Shown in pieces: positions 55,362 through 63,415 of a stretch of 64,000 nucleotides of DNA. Position 1 is the first letter of the stretch. Each line of letters opens with the position of its first letter. The translations under genes were made by a program, and so were the position numbers. Below the pieces are notes generated by a model. The model had not been told where the DNA came from, did not search any database, and saw only the letters and a list, made by a program, of their open reading frames with translations. The stretch is from Bradyrhizobium sp. (GTDB lineage Bacteria; Pseudomonadota; Alphaproteobacteria; Rhizobiales; Xanthobacteraceae), in assembly GCF_027307225.1 (NCBI RefSeq), contig NZ_DAHUXJ010000142.1, positions 35,062-99,061 of the forward strand. Direction: 5' to 3'.

Positions 55362-55823
55362 TTACGCCGCGCTGGCCGGCGGCAGGGCCAGCACTGAATA
55401 GATGGCCTGGGCCTCGCGCGAGGCGCGCAGCTTCTTTGCGACATCCAGGTCGCGCAACAGCCGCGCAATACGCGCCAGGGCCTTCAGGTGATCGGCGCCC
55501 GCGCCTTCCGGCGCCAGCAACAGAAAAACCAGATCGACCGGCTGACCATCCATCGCCTCGAAATCGATCGGGCGCTCCAGCCGCGCGAACAGGCCGAAGA
55601 TTTTTTCCAGCTTGGGCAGCTTGCCGTGCGGGATTGCGACGCCGTATCCGACCGCCGTGGTGCCGAGCTTCTCACGCTGCAACAGCACTTCGAAAACCGA
55701 GCGCTCGTTCTGTCCCGTCAGCTCCGCGGCGCGCGCTGCCAGTTCCTGCAGCGCCTGCTTCTTGCTGTTGACCTTCAATGCGGGGAGAATCGCCTCGGGT
55801 GCGACCAGATCGGTAATCGTCAT
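55362..55823 (-). CDS. ptsN: Nitrogen PTS enzyme IIA
   Basis: PtsN (EIIA-Ntr) is a regulatory phosphoacceptor that tunes potassium, nitrogen and carbon responses. The 153-residue protein has the phosphorylated His66 in GYGVAIPHGKLPKLEKI and the PTS IIA fold (VFLLLAPEGAGADHLKALAR). It lies downstream of rpoN and hpf on the same strand, the classic rpoN-hpf-ptsN order, but a 337-bp gap may give it its own promoter. Confidence 0.95.
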   Translation of the reverse strand: MTITDLVAPEAILPALKVNSKKQALQELAARAAELTGQNERSVFEVLLQREKLGTTAVGYGVAIPHGKLPKLEKIFGLFARLERPIDFEAMDGQPVDLVFLLLAPEGAGADHLKALARIARLLRDLDVAKKLRASREAQAIYSVLALPPASAA

Positions 55824-56160
55824 GGAACGTTCCGAGGTAAATTGCGCGGTAAAGCGACCGTCAGGTTGCGAATGGACGCCGGCAGGCGAGTGAGATGGTG
55901 AAGGCGGCCGCCCACCACCTCGGTCCTAATTGGGTGGGCTTCTACTCCAACACAAGAGCGGTGCCAACACCCGTAAAGATACCGCCACCCCGCATCGTTA
56001 AGGGCGCGGAACATAGGGACGGTCCCTCTACTCGTCAATGCCGATTTTCCCACAGAAGAGGTTGGGGCCGAATCGGCATGAAGCGTTAGTTTGCTGTTTT
56101 ACCATGATTTTTCGTAAAACGGTTTTCCCCCTGATCGCCCGCGCGCGTGGATTCGCCACC
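55824..56160. other. Gap between hpf and ptsN with a 9-bp inverted repeat
   Basis: No gene is supported here. ATGCCGATT (56038-56046) and AATCGGCAT (56071-56079) are a perfect inverted repeat 24 bp apart, and GTTTTAC/GTAAAAC (56096-56120) is a weak AT hairpin downstream of hpf on -. These could be a terminator-antiterminator or an operator upstream of ptsN; nothing decides between them. Confidence 0.4.
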
Positions 56161-56754
56161 TCAGTCCCCCGACTTCACCGCAGGAGGGTCGATCCAGCCG
56201 ACATGGCCGTCCGCCCGACGGTAGATGATGTTCACCCGGCCGGAGGAACCGTGCTGGAACACCAGACAAGCCGCGCCGGTCAGATCGAGTTCCATGACCG
56301 CTTCCGACACTGACAGCCGCTTAAGGGACGTCGTCGCTTCCGCGATGATGACCGGACTATAGCCGGCGACCTCTTCGTCGCTCTCCCCGGGTGCCTCGAT
56401 CACGTAACTCGGCGCATCGAGGGTCGCCAGCGCTTCCGAGGCCGCGTGCGCCTTGCGGGCCGAGCGGTCCTTCAGCCGGCTCTTGTAGCGGCGCAAGCGC
56501 TTCTCGATCATCAGCAGCGCCTGGTCGGCGCTGGCATAGGCGTCGGCCGCATTCGAATCGGCTTCCAGCGTGATGCCGGAATCAAGATGCAGCGCGCAAT
56601 CGGTGCGGAAGCCCGAGCCGTCCTTGCTCAGCGTGATGTGGCCCGAATAATTGCCGTCGAAATATTTGCGCAACACCTCGTCGGTGCGATCGGAGAGACG
56701 TCCGCGCAAGGCCTCGCCGATGGAAATACTTTTTCCAGAGATCCGGAGACTCAT
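56161..56754 (-). CDS. hpf: Ribosome hibernation-promoting factor, long form
   Basis: Long HPF binds the decoding centre and drives 100S ribosome dimers in stationary phase. The 197-residue protein has the N-terminal HPF domain (MSLRISGKSISIGEALRGRL, then FRTDCALHLDSGITLEADSN) and a C-terminal dimerisation domain from about residue 130 (VVIAEATTS-like, SVSEAVMELDLTGAACLVFQ, YRRADGHVGWIDP). ATG 56754 is the family start; ATG 56766 is in frame. It is downstream of rpoN. Confidence 0.94.
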   Translation of the reverse strand: MSLRISGKSISIGEALRGRLSDRTDEVLRKYFDGNYSGHITLSKDGSGFRTDCALHLDSGITLEADSNAADAYASADQALLMIEKRLRRYKSRLKDRSARKAHAASEALATLDAPSYVIEAPGESDEEVAGYSPVIIAEATTSLKRLSVSEAVMELDLTGAACLVFQHGSSGRVNIIYRRADGHVGWIDPPAVKSGD

Positions 56755-56811
56755 GGTGTGCCCCAATCGTTAGGCGTACCCAAACACTATTCCGATTCCC
56801 GCAGGACGCAA

Positions 56812-58446
56812 TCAGGCGGGCTGAGGGTCGCGGGATCGGTCGGCAGATGAGGGAGGAGCGGACAGGGCATTGCCGAGCATACCTTGTTTGTCGCGACGCC
56901 GCTGCACCGACGATGGAATCCGCATCGCCTCGCGGTACTTGGCGACGGTACGGCGGGCAATATCAATGCCGGTTGCGCGCAATCGTTCCACGATCGTGTC
57001 GTCGGAGAGGATCTGCGCAGGGTCTTCAGCTTCGATCAGCTGCTTGATGTGGTGACGCACCGCTTCCGCCGAATGCGCTTCGCCGCCGTCGGCGGACGCG
57101 ATCGACGCGGTGAAGAAATACTTCAGTTCGAAAATGCCGCGATTGGTCGCCATGTATTTGTTGGCGGTGACGCGCGAGACCGTCGATTCATGCATCTGGA
57201 TCGCGTCCGCCACCGCTTTCAGGTTGAGCGGCCTCAAATGCGCCACGCCGCGCGTGAAGAAGCCGTCCTGCTGGCGGACGATTTCGGTCGCAACCTTCAG
57301 GATGGTGCGGGCGCGCTGGTCCAGCGCGCGCACGAGCCACGTCGCGTTTTGCAGGCAATCGCTGAAATAGGATTTGTCGCCGTCCTTGCGGATCGTCTTC
57401 GACAGTTCGCTGTAATAGCTCTGGTTGACCAGGACGCGCGGCAGCGTCTCGCTGTTGAGTTCGATCAGCCAGCCGCCGTCGGGGCCGGATCTGACATAGA
57501 CGTCCGGCACCACGGTCTGCGCACGCGACGCGCCGAACTTCAGGCCGGGTTTCGGATCGAGCCGGCGGATTTCACCGATCATGTCGGTGATATCTTCATC
57601 GTCGACGCCGCACAGTTTGCGCAAGGCCGCGATATCGCGCTTGGCCAGCAGTTCGAGATTTTCAACCAGCGCCCGCATCGCCGGGTCGTAGCGGTCGAGT
57701 TCGCGCAGCTGGATTGCGAGGCACTCGCTCAGGGAGCGCGCACAGATGCCAGGCGGGTCGAATTTCTGCAGCACGGCGAGCACCGCCGCGACGTCCGCGT
57801 CCGTTGCGCCGAGCCGCTCGGCTGCTCCTGCGAGATCCGCTGGCAGATAGCCGGCTTCATCGACCAGATCGATCAGATACTGGCCGATCATGCGCTGCGC
57901 CGGCGCGGTGAAGGCTACCGCCAGTTGTTCGGCGAGATGACCGGCCAGCGTCACCTCGGCTGCCGCGAAGGCCTCGAGATTGTAGCTGTCGTCGTTGGAA
58001 GCGCCGCCGCCCCATTCGGTATAGGTGGTAGGTGCGGAGTCCTGCGCGTTGCGCGCGGCGACCTCCGCCGGTTCTTCCGCAAACACATTGTCGAGCGGCG
58101 TATCGAGGGTTTGTTCGATCTCGGTCCGGTTGCCGAGATCGCGATTCATCCAGTCCTCCTGGACCGGCTCGAAGCCTTCGGCGGTGGAATCGGACGAGGC
58201 GGCGGAAAACTCGTCATCAAAGCCGCCATCCGCCGCCTCGGCCGCGCCTGCCACCGGCTCCCCGGCAACGGGCGGCTCCGGACCGTCGCTTTCCCGCTCC
58301 AAAAGCGGATTTCGCTCCAATTCGTCCTCGACGAAGGCGGAAAGGTCGAGATTCGACAGCTGAAGCAGCTTGATCGCCTGCATCAACTGCGGCGTCATCA
58401 CCAGCGACTGCGACTGGCGGAATTCTAGTCTCTGCGTCAGTGCCAT
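56812..58446 (-). CDS. rpoN: RNA polymerase sigma-54 factor
   Basis: RpoN directs polymerase to -24/-12 promoters that need enhancer-binding activators, including nitrogen-fixation genes in bradyrhizobia. The 544-residue protein has region I (MALTQRLEFRQSQSLVMTPQ, Gln-rich), an acidic region II to about residue 130, the core-binding domain and the RpoN box ARRTVAKYRE near the C-terminus. ATG 58446 gives the standard start. A type 1 CTAG-hairpin begins 6 bp upstream, so no normal Shine-Dalgarno is present between hairpin and start. Confidence 0.96.
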   Translation of the reverse strand: MALTQRLEFRQSQSLVMTPQLMQAIKLLQLSNLDLSAFVEDELERNPLLERESDGPEPPVAGEPVAGAAEAADGGFDDEFSAASSDSTAEGFEPVQEDWMNRDLGNRTEIEQTLDTPLDNVFAEEPAEVAARNAQDSAPTTYTEWGGGASNDDSYNLEAFAAAEVTLAGHLAEQLAVAFTAPAQRMIGQYLIDLVDEAGYLPADLAGAAERLGATDADVAAVLAVLQKFDPPGICARSLSECLAIQLRELDRYDPAMRALVENLELLAKRDIAALRKLCGVDDEDITDMIGEIRRLDPKPGLKFGASRAQTVVPDVYVRSGPDGGWLIELNSETLPRVLVNQSYYSELSKTIRKDGDKSYFSDCLQNATWLVRALDQRARTILKVATEIVRQQDGFFTRGVAHLRPLNLKAVADAIQMHESTVSRVTANKYMATNRGIFELKYFFTASIASADGGEAHSAEAVRHHIKQLIEAEDPAQILSDDTIVERLRATGIDIARRTVAKYREAMRIPSSVQRRRDKQGMLGNALSAPPSSADRSRDPQPA

Positions 58447-58451
58447 GGCGG

Positions 58452-58528
58452 CAAGTGCCCACTTTCCGAAGTTCGTGCTCCGCCTCGGCACCCACCTTTC
58501 ACGAACTTCGGAAAGTCACGGGCACTAG
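58452..58528 (+). repeat. CTAG-hairpin J (type 1), abutting the rpoN start, paired with K
   Basis: 77-bp palindrome like A and N. Left arm AAGTGCCCACTTTCCGAAG then TTCGTG; right arm CACGAACTTCGGAAAG, TCAC, GGGCACTAG. Left CTAG decayed to CAAG. The rpoN ribosome-binding region lies in the left arm. Confidence 0.88.
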
Positions 58529-58541
58529 CAAATTTACGGTT

Positions 58542-58620
58542 CTAGTGCCGCTTTTCCATGTGAAGTTCCTGGATTGCATTTGCCGCTTGTGGTGCAGGAA
58601 CTTCAAATGGCCGGCGCGAG
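58542..58620 (+). repeat. CTAG-hairpin K (type 2), partly decayed
   Basis: 79-bp unit. Left arm CTAGTGCCGCTTTTCCATG then TGAAGTTCCTG; right arm CAGGAACTTCAAATGG then a drifted CCGGCGCGAG. The inner stem is intact, the right foot has lost CTAG. The remaining 58621-58743 before lptB shows nothing clear. Confidence 0.82.
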
Positions 58621-58743
58621 AGCCGATTCGGAAGAACTTGGTCCGATTCTTGCTTAAACTAGTCGCCAGCCGATGTACACGGCTTGACTCCACGGAAAAA
58701 AGACCGATGGCACCGGCGGTTTAAGGCCGGTTAATAGGGGTGG

Positions 58744-59754
58744 TCAGAGCCGGAATTCCTCGCCGAGATAGAGCCGGCGGACATCGGGATCGCTGACGAT
58801 CTCGTCAGGGCTGCCTTCGGTCAGGATCTCGCCGGCATAGACGATATAGGCGCGATCGGTCAGCCCGAGCGTTTCGCGGACATTGTGGTCGGTAATCAAG
58901 ACGCCGATGCCGCGATTGGTGAGGTGACGGACAAGATCCTGAATGTCGCCGACCGCAATCGGGTCGATGCCCGCGAACGGTTCGTCGAGCAGCATGTAGT
59001 TCGGGCGGGTCGCCAGCGCGCGCGCGATTTCAACGCGCCGCCGTTCGCCGCCCGACAGCGCGATCGACGGCGTCTTTCGCAGCCGCGTGATGTTGAATTC
59101 GTCGAGCAGCGAATCGAGCTCAGCCTCGCGCTTTTTGCGCGAGGGTTCGACGACTTCGAGCACCGCGCGGATATTCTGCTCCACGGAGAGGCCGCGAAAG
59201 ATCGAGGCTTCCTGCGGCAGATAACCGATGCCGAGCCGGGCGCGCTGATACATCGGCAGCTTGGTAACGTCGTGGCCATCGAGCTCGATGGCGCCGCGGT
59301 CGGCCTTGATCAAGCCGGTGATCATGTAGAAGACCGTGGTCTTGCCTGCGCCGTTTGGCCCGAGCAGGCCGACGGCCTCGCCACGCCGGACATAGATGCT
59401 GACCCCACGCACGACCTTGCGGGTACCGAAGCTCTTTTCCACGCTATGCACAGCCAAATAGCCGGCGCGAGGTGCCTGCCGTGGCGCGGCCGCTCCGTTG
59501 GTCCTGGGCGCGGGTCTGGGCGCTGCCGGTTTGGGGGGAGCCGGGCGCGGAGGCGGGGATGGATTTTCGACCCGCGGCAATTCGAGCACTGGCGAGGGCG
59601 CGGTGCGGGCGAGCGGTGGCGCGTCGCGCACGGGGTTTGTCAGCATGTCGCCCATCCGGTCGCCTAGCGCGGTGATATCTTCGCGCGAGCGCGCAAAGCC
59701 CACCTTGCCGCGTTTTGCGGGACGCCGCCGGAACATGCCGAGTAAATCCACCAT
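58744..59754 (-). CDS. lptB: LPS export ABC transporter ATP-binding protein, long N-terminus
   Basis: LptB powers lipopolysaccharide extraction with LptF/G and transfer to LptC-LptA. The ABC domain occupies about residues 97-336: Walker A LLGPNGAGKTTVFYMITG, Q-loop YLPQEASIFRGL, signature LSGGERRRVEIA, Walker B YMLLDEPFAGIDP. Ahead of it is a roughly 95-residue basic, proline-rich extension (PPPRPAPPKPAAPRPAPR) absent from E. coli LptB. The start MVDLLGMFRRRPAKRGKVG at ATG 59754 is plausible; no internal ATG right before the ABC domain is evident. Confidence 0.93.
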   Translation of the reverse strand: MVDLLGMFRRRPAKRGKVGFARSREDITALGDRMGDMLTNPVRDAPPLARTAPSPVLELPRVENPSPPPRPAPPKPAAPRPAPRTNGAAAPRQAPRAGYLAVHSVEKSFGTRKVVRGVSIYVRRGEAVGLLGPNGAGKTTVFYMITGLIKADRGAIELDGHDVTKLPMYQRARLGIGYLPQEASIFRGLSVEQNIRAVLEVVEPSRKKREAELDSLLDEFNITRLRKTPSIALSGGERRRVEIARALATRPNYMLLDEPFAGIDPIAVGDIQDLVRHLTNRGIGVLITDHNVRETLGLTDRAYIVYAGEILTEGSPDEIVSDPDVRRLYLGEEFRL

Positions 59755-59878
59755 CCCCGCTTCGTCCGAACCCTCTCACAAGTTCCGCTGGCGATGATTC
59801 GCCCGCCCGGCGTGAATCAACGGATACCCCTTGCCCAGCGGACCGACCGCCGTTTTCGAAGCGCGTGACCCCGCGAAG

Positions 59879-59956
59879 CTAGTGCGGTGAATTTGAAGTT
59901 CCTATCAGTTTCGCGGTAACCTCATCATAGGAACTTCAAATTCTAAACCGCACTAG
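59879..59956 (-). repeat. CTAG-hairpin L (type 2), paired with M
   Basis: 78-bp palindrome. Left arm CTAGTGCGGTGAATTTGAAG then TTCCTA; right arm TAGGAACTTCAAATTCTAAA then CCGCACTAG. It is the reverse complement of E with about two differences. Confidence 0.9.
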
Positions 59957-59970
59957 AATCATATAATTGG

Positions 59971-60045
59971 CTAGTGCTCCTTTGATTCCGAAGTTCGTAA
60001 ACGTGGAGTCGCAATATGATACGAACTTCGGAATCGGAGCACTAG
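59971..60045 (-). repeat. CTAG-hairpin M (type 1), paired with L
   Basis: 75-bp palindrome. Left arm CTAGTGCTCCTTTGATTCCG then AAGTTCGTA; right arm TACGAACTTCGGAATCGGAG then CACTAG. It is the reverse complement of D with about two differences; the 14-nt spacer to L is identical to that of D-E. The L-M pair fills most of the 353-bp lptA-lptB gap. Confidence 0.9.
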
Positions 60046-60107
60046 ATACAGGCTCGGGCCGCCCCCTTCAACCGCGCGCTCGTCGCCCTTTTTTCAAGCT
60101 ATTGAGA

Positions 60108-60875
60108 CTACCTTGGTTTATTTGGGGCCAGGGATTGCGGCGCGCCCGGCTGGGGCGGCGAAGGTTGCCCGCCCGGCAGCGCCGGCCCGTTGCCATTCTG
60201 GCCGGACGATTGAAACAGGCCCTTGACCCGGCCAGTGTCCGATTCGACGCGCGAGACACCAGTGGTCATGTCGACCAGCAAGCGGTCCCCCGTCAGCACG
60301 TTTTTGCCCTGGGTCAGCACCACGCCGCTCGCCCCACCCATCATCGTGATCAGGTTGGTCTTGGTGTCGAACACCGCGCTTTCGCCGGTCACAATCTGAT
60401 CCTTTTGCGTCACGATGACATCGCCCTTCGCCTCAAGCCGCCTGATCGACGATGCGCCGCCCGGACCCGGCGTTGAGGACTGCATCGGCGCGGATTGCGC
60501 GGGCGCCGATTTGCCAGCAGCGGAGGCCGATTTGCCGGACGTCCTGGCGTTGGCCGGCATTGCCGGCTGCGCGTTCTGATTGCTGGATTCGTAATAGACG
60601 ACCAGGACCTTCGAGGTCATGGTGGTGTCGCCCTGAACCACCTTCACGTTGCCGGTGAAGGTCGCCTCCTTTTTCTTGTCGCGCATCTCGAGCGAAACCG
60701 ATTCGATCTGGATCGGCTGATCGCGATTTTGCGAAAAGCCCTGCATGGCGTTGGGCACGCCGGTCACCGTGCTTTGCGATGCCGCCTCGCCGGGAGCCAT
60801 CGCGAATGCAAAAACCGCGCAGGCGAAGCCAGCTGCAAAGCGGCCCTTGAGAAAACTCGTGCGGAACAGCGTCAT
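60108..60875 (-). CDS. lptA: LPS transport periplasmic protein LptA
   Basis: LptA bridges the periplasm in the LPS export machine. The 255-residue protein has a signal peptide (GRFAAGFACAVFAFAMAPGE, cleavage near AAS) and an OstA domain from about residue 50 (IQIESVSLEMRDKKKEATFT, GNVKVVQGDTTMTSKVLVVY, KGDVIVTQKDQIVTGESAVF). An Ala/Ser/Pro-rich insert and a proline-rich C-terminus are bradyrhizobial features. It starts 4 bp after lptC. Confidence 0.9.
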   Translation of the reverse strand: MTLFRTSFLKGRFAAGFACAVFAFAMAPGEAASQSTVTGVPNAMQGFSQNRDQPIQIESVSLEMRDKKKEATFTGNVKVVQGDTTMTSKVLVVYYESSNQNAQPAMPANARTSGKSASAAGKSAPAQSAPMQSSTPGPGGASSIRRLEAKGDVIVTQKDQIVTGESAVFDTKTNLITMMGGASGVVLTQGKNVLTGDRLLVDMTTGVSRVESDTGRVKGLFQSSGQNGNGPALPGGQPSPPQPGAPQSLAPNKPR

Positions 60876-60879
60876 CGCA

Positions 60880-61617
60880 TCACTTGGCGTTGGAGGATTT
60901 GGCGGCGGACCGCGCTTTCGCAGGGCGCGCCGCCGGCTGCAGTGGCTCCGGCGGCGGGGCGTCGGCAGAGGGCGGCAACTTGTCGATGTTCATCACCACA
61001 TGACCGTCGAAGCGAACGGTTTCACCACCGCCTAGCACTTTCATCGTGTCGGCAGAGATCTTTCCGTCGGCCCATTTGACATCGACATGCTCGTCCGATG
61101 TCACCGTGTTCTTATTCATGTCGACGAAGGCCTGGCTGAGCCACGCTTCATATCCGTTGGTGGTCTGGACATAGATGTCCTTGTGCAGGTTAAGCAGTTG
61201 CTGCTTGGTGTCCATCCGTCCGTTGACCGCCTCCAGCGTGACGGTTGATTGATCTTCCATCAGCATCTTGCCCCGCAGCGTGTGCAGATCGACGTGATCC
61301 GGGTCGGTCACGTCCTGGACGGCGGTATTGGCCCAGACCTCGTAGGGACGCTGGTCCTGCGAATAGCCCGCCAAATGTGGCGATTCCATCGTGACCTTGG
61401 TGCCCGAGATGACGAGGTTGCTCATGTCGACCGGCAACTTGGGCAACAACATCCGGAACGGGTTGTAGACCGACACCACGACGATGGTGGCGAGCGACAG
61501 AATCACGGCAGCAGGAACCGCGACCCGCAAGACGCGCACCATCCGGCTGTGGCGCGCCGCCATCGCAAAGCGCACCTCCATGGCATCCTGGTAGGCGGAG
61601 TTCTGAACCGAATTCAC
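60880..61617 (-). CDS. lptC: LPS export protein LptC
   Basis: LptC is a single-pass inner-membrane protein that receives LPS from LptBFG and hands it to LptA. The 245-residue protein has one transmembrane helix (VLRVAVPAAVILSLATIVVV) and the LptC fold (LPVDMSNLVISGTKVTMESP, QDVTDPDHVDLHTLRGKMLM, DGHVVMNIDKLPPSA). I start at GTG 61617, which has AGGA 4 bp upstream formed at the foot of hairpin N; ATG 61581 with CAGGATGCC upstream is a fair alternative. The C-terminus is Ala/Pro rich. Confidence 0.88.
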   Translation of the reverse strand: MNSVQNSAYQDAMEVRFAMAARHSRMVRVLRVAVPAAVILSLATIVVVSVYNPFRMLLPKLPVDMSNLVISGTKVTMESPHLAGYSQDQRPYEVWANTAVQDVTDPDHVDLHTLRGKMLMEDQSTVTLEAVNGRMDTKQQLLNLHKDIYVQTTNGYEAWLSQAFVDMNKNTVTSDEHVDVKWADGKISADTMKVLGGGETVRFDGHVVMNIDKLPPSADAPPPEPLQPAARPAKARSAAKSSNAK

Positions 61618-61623
61618 GAGATC

Positions 61624-61699
61624 CTAGTGCCCACTTTCCGAAGTTCGTGCTCCATCGCAGCACCCACTAACACGAACTTCGGAAAGTCATGGGCACTAG
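61624..61699 (+). repeat. CTAG-hairpin N (type 1), abutting the lptC start, paired with O
   Basis: 76-bp palindrome, the best-kept type 1 copy with both CTAG ends. Left arm CTAGTGCCCACTTTCCGAAG then TTCGTG; right arm CACGAACTTCGGAAAG, TCAT, GGGCACTAG. Six bases separate it from the lptC GTG. Confidence 0.9.
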
Positions 61700-61713
61700 A
61701 AAACCTACTGATT

Positions 61714-61792
61714 CTAGTGCCGCTTTTCTATTTGAAGTTCCTGGGTCGAATTCGCCGCTTGTGGTGCAGGAACTTCAAATAGGCGGCACTAG
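61714..61792 (+). repeat. CTAG-hairpin O (type 2), paired with N
   Basis: 79-bp palindrome. Left arm CTAGTGCCGCTTTTCTATTT then GAAGTTCCTG; right arm CAGGAACTTCAAATAGGCGG then CACTAG, with extra T residues in the left arm. The spacer to N is AAAACCTACTGATT. Confidence 0.9.
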
Positions 61793-61861
61793 TATTCCGA
61801 CGTTCGCGAGAGCCCAGCCATTTTATCCTGACGGTACCGGGTCCGACACACTCCTTTTCAC

Positions 61862-61938
61862 CTAGTGTGGCGCCCTGACGTTCCGTTCAGTCTTACAGCG
61901 ACCTCTTCAAAGGAACGTCAGGGCCAAAGCCACACTAG
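61862..61938 (-). repeat. CTAG-hairpin P (type 2), paired with Q
   Basis: 77-bp palindrome. Left arm CTAGTGTGGCGCCCTGACG then TTCC; right arm GGAACGTCAGGGC, CAAAG, CCACACTAG. Its stem sequence differs from other units but keeps the same plan. Confidence 0.88.
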
Positions 61939-61952
61939 AAAACCAATATTTC

Positions 61953-62028
61953 CTAGTGTCCCTTTGGTTCTGACATTCGTAAAACTGCCCGTCTCGGTAT
62001 CATACGAATGTCAGAACCGGGACACTAG
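61953..62028 (-). repeat. CTAG-hairpin Q (type 1), paired with P
   Basis: 76-bp palindrome. Left arm CTAGTGTCCCTTTGGTTCTG then ACATTCGTA; right arm TACGAATGTCAGAACCGGG then ACACTAG. Together N-O-P-Q fill most of the 552-bp gap between lptC and rnd; 61793-61861 and 62029-62169 show only CCGACACAC/GTGTGTCGG remnants around the P-Q pair. Confidence 0.88.
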
Positions 62029-62169
62029 TGTGTCGGAAAAGGGGCGAGAAGCCGTTCATTTGATCAAGCAATTGCTAAGCAAACGTCCAGCAAAACGGCA
62101 GCAAACGTCGACCGCTCACACTCACACTAGAATCTTATTACCAGATCATCCGGCGGCGCGATGTGCTGC

Positions 62170-62796
62170 TCACGAATGCGCGAAAATGTCCTCGGCTTCC
62201 CAGCCTTGCAGATCGAGCCTGGCCCGCGTCGGCAGAAAAGCGAAACAGGCCCGCGCCAGGTCGAGGCGGCTTTCGCGCGCCAGCATCTCGTCAAGACGTT
62301 CACGCAGCGCATGCAGATGCAGGACGTCGGAAGCGGCGTAGGCAAGCTGCGCTTCGCTGAGAGCCGACGCGCCCCAATCGCTCGATTGCTGCTGCTTCGA
62401 AAGTTCGACGTTGAGCACCTCGCGCACCAGATCTTTCAGGCCATGGCGGTCGGTATAGGTGCGCGAAAGGCGGGAGGCGATCTTGGTGCAGTAGACCGGC
62501 TCGGGCATGACGCCGAACGCGTTGTAGAGCGAGGCAAGATCGAAGCGGGCGAAATGAAAAATCTTCGTGATCTTGGGGTTGGCGAGAAGCGCCTTCAGAT
62601 TCGGCGCATCATTCGCGTCCTTGCCGTGATCTTTCGGGATCTGCACCACGTCCGCGCTGCCATCGCCGTTGGACAACTGCACGACGCAAAGGCGGTCGCG
62701 ATGCGGATTGAGCCCCATGGTCTCGGTATCGATCGCCACGGCGTCGGTATAGCGGGTGAGATCGGGCAGGTCGCCGCGATGCTGGCGTACGGTCAT
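62170..62796 (-). CDS. rnd: Ribonuclease D-like 3'-5' exonuclease, short form
   Basis: A 208-residue DEDDy exonuclease. Exo I is AVAIDTETMGLNPHRDRLCV (Asp, Glu), Exo II KIFHFARFDLASLYNAFG, Exo III QLAYAASDVLHLHALRERLD with the Tyr. There is no HRDC domain, so it is the short type often found upstream of lptC in Rhizobiales. It probably trims structured or tRNA-like RNA. It heads the lptC-lptA-lptB-rpoN run but is separated from lptC by four hairpins. Confidence 0.9.
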   Translation of the reverse strand: MTVRQHRGDLPDLTRYTDAVAIDTETMGLNPHRDRLCVVQLSNGDGSADVVQIPKDHGKDANDAPNLKALLANPKITKIFHFARFDLASLYNAFGVMPEPVYCTKIASRLSRTYTDRHGLKDLVREVLNVELSKQQQSSDWGASALSEAQLAYAASDVLHLHALRERLDEMLARESRLDLARACFAFLPTRARLDLQGWEAEDIFAHS

Positions 62797-62919
62797 AAAT
62801 TCGAGGCCTCTGGTCGATTCGGAGCAAAGTTAAAGCTGGCCGCGACACTAGCGCCCAATCTCGCAAGAGGCGAGCGGCACGCACCCGCTGCGAAGCCGCT
62901 CCTTAAGCCAAGAATCGTC

Positions 62920-63078
62920 TCAGTCCGCCTCGATGTCCGGCAATTTCGGCGGTTGAAGCTCGCTGCTACTGGCCCAGCGCTCCAGATTTTCGATGATTTT
63001 CTGGTCGCTCGGACGCAACGGCTTCGGGGCGTCCGGCTCCCGGGATAGCGCGCGTGGCAGCTTGAGGTGGTCGGCCAT
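62920..63078 (-). CDS. Small hypothetical protein (52 aa)
   Basis: A 52-residue polar protein beginning MADHLKLPRALSREPDAPKP, continuing with RPSDQKIIENLERWASSSEL and ending LPDIEAD. A strong GGAGG site lies 7-8 bp before ATG 63078, which is the main support for it being real. I do not recognise it. It is upstream of rnd on the same strand, 123 bp away. Confidence 0.6.
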   Translation of the reverse strand: MADHLKLPRALSREPDAPKPLRPSDQKIIENLERWASSSELQPPKLPDIEAD

Positions 63079-63228
63079 AGGAAGTCCTCCTTCCACCCAG
63101 CCATGATGACTCTCCCGTAGCGCAAAATCAAACATAAGCTATTGTATCTATTATAAAATTTGTTTAACTGGCTTGTTTGCTGGAACCTTTGACAGCTACA
63201 CTTTGGGCTACTCACAAACTTATTGATT

Positions 63229-63307
63229 CTAGTACCGCTTTATCGATCTGAAGTCCCCGATCGAATCCGCCGCTTATGGTGCAGGGACTTCAGATTGGCG
63301 GTACTAG
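63229..63307 (+). repeat. CTAG-hairpin R (type 2), partner decayed
   Basis: 79-bp palindrome. Left arm CTAGTACCGCTTTATCGATC then TGAAGTCCCCG; right arm GCAGGGACTTCAGATTGGCG then GTACTAG. Outer TAGTAC pairs with GTACTA where other copies have TAGTG/CACTA, another compensated change. Upstream GGGCTACTCACAAACTTATT (63205-63224) looks like the foot and spacer of a lost type 1 partner. The rest of 63079-63415 holds no gene I can support. Confidence 0.85.
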
Positions 63308-63415
63308 CGTCCGGCTTCAGAAGTTCGCCTCATTTTGCGGCGCTTTTGAACCATCCCGGTGACCGGTTTTGTACCGGTTTTGCAGGCTGCCAAAGCGCAG
63401 ACCGGGGGTCGTGAT

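Noticed and set aside
56884..58428. A 514-codon open frame antisense to rpoN
   Set aside because: Same reason; RpoN motifs on - are unmistakable.
58447..58491. Upstream in-frame extension of RpoN (STNFGKWAL)
   Set aside because: It is the translation of hairpin J; the same peptide appears before lptC from hairpin N, so it is repeat-derived, not part of sigma-54.
58452..62028. Integron attC sites
   Set aside because: Size and bulged stems are similar, but the GTTRRRY/RYYYAAC core sites are lacking and the genes between are core operon genes, not cassettes.
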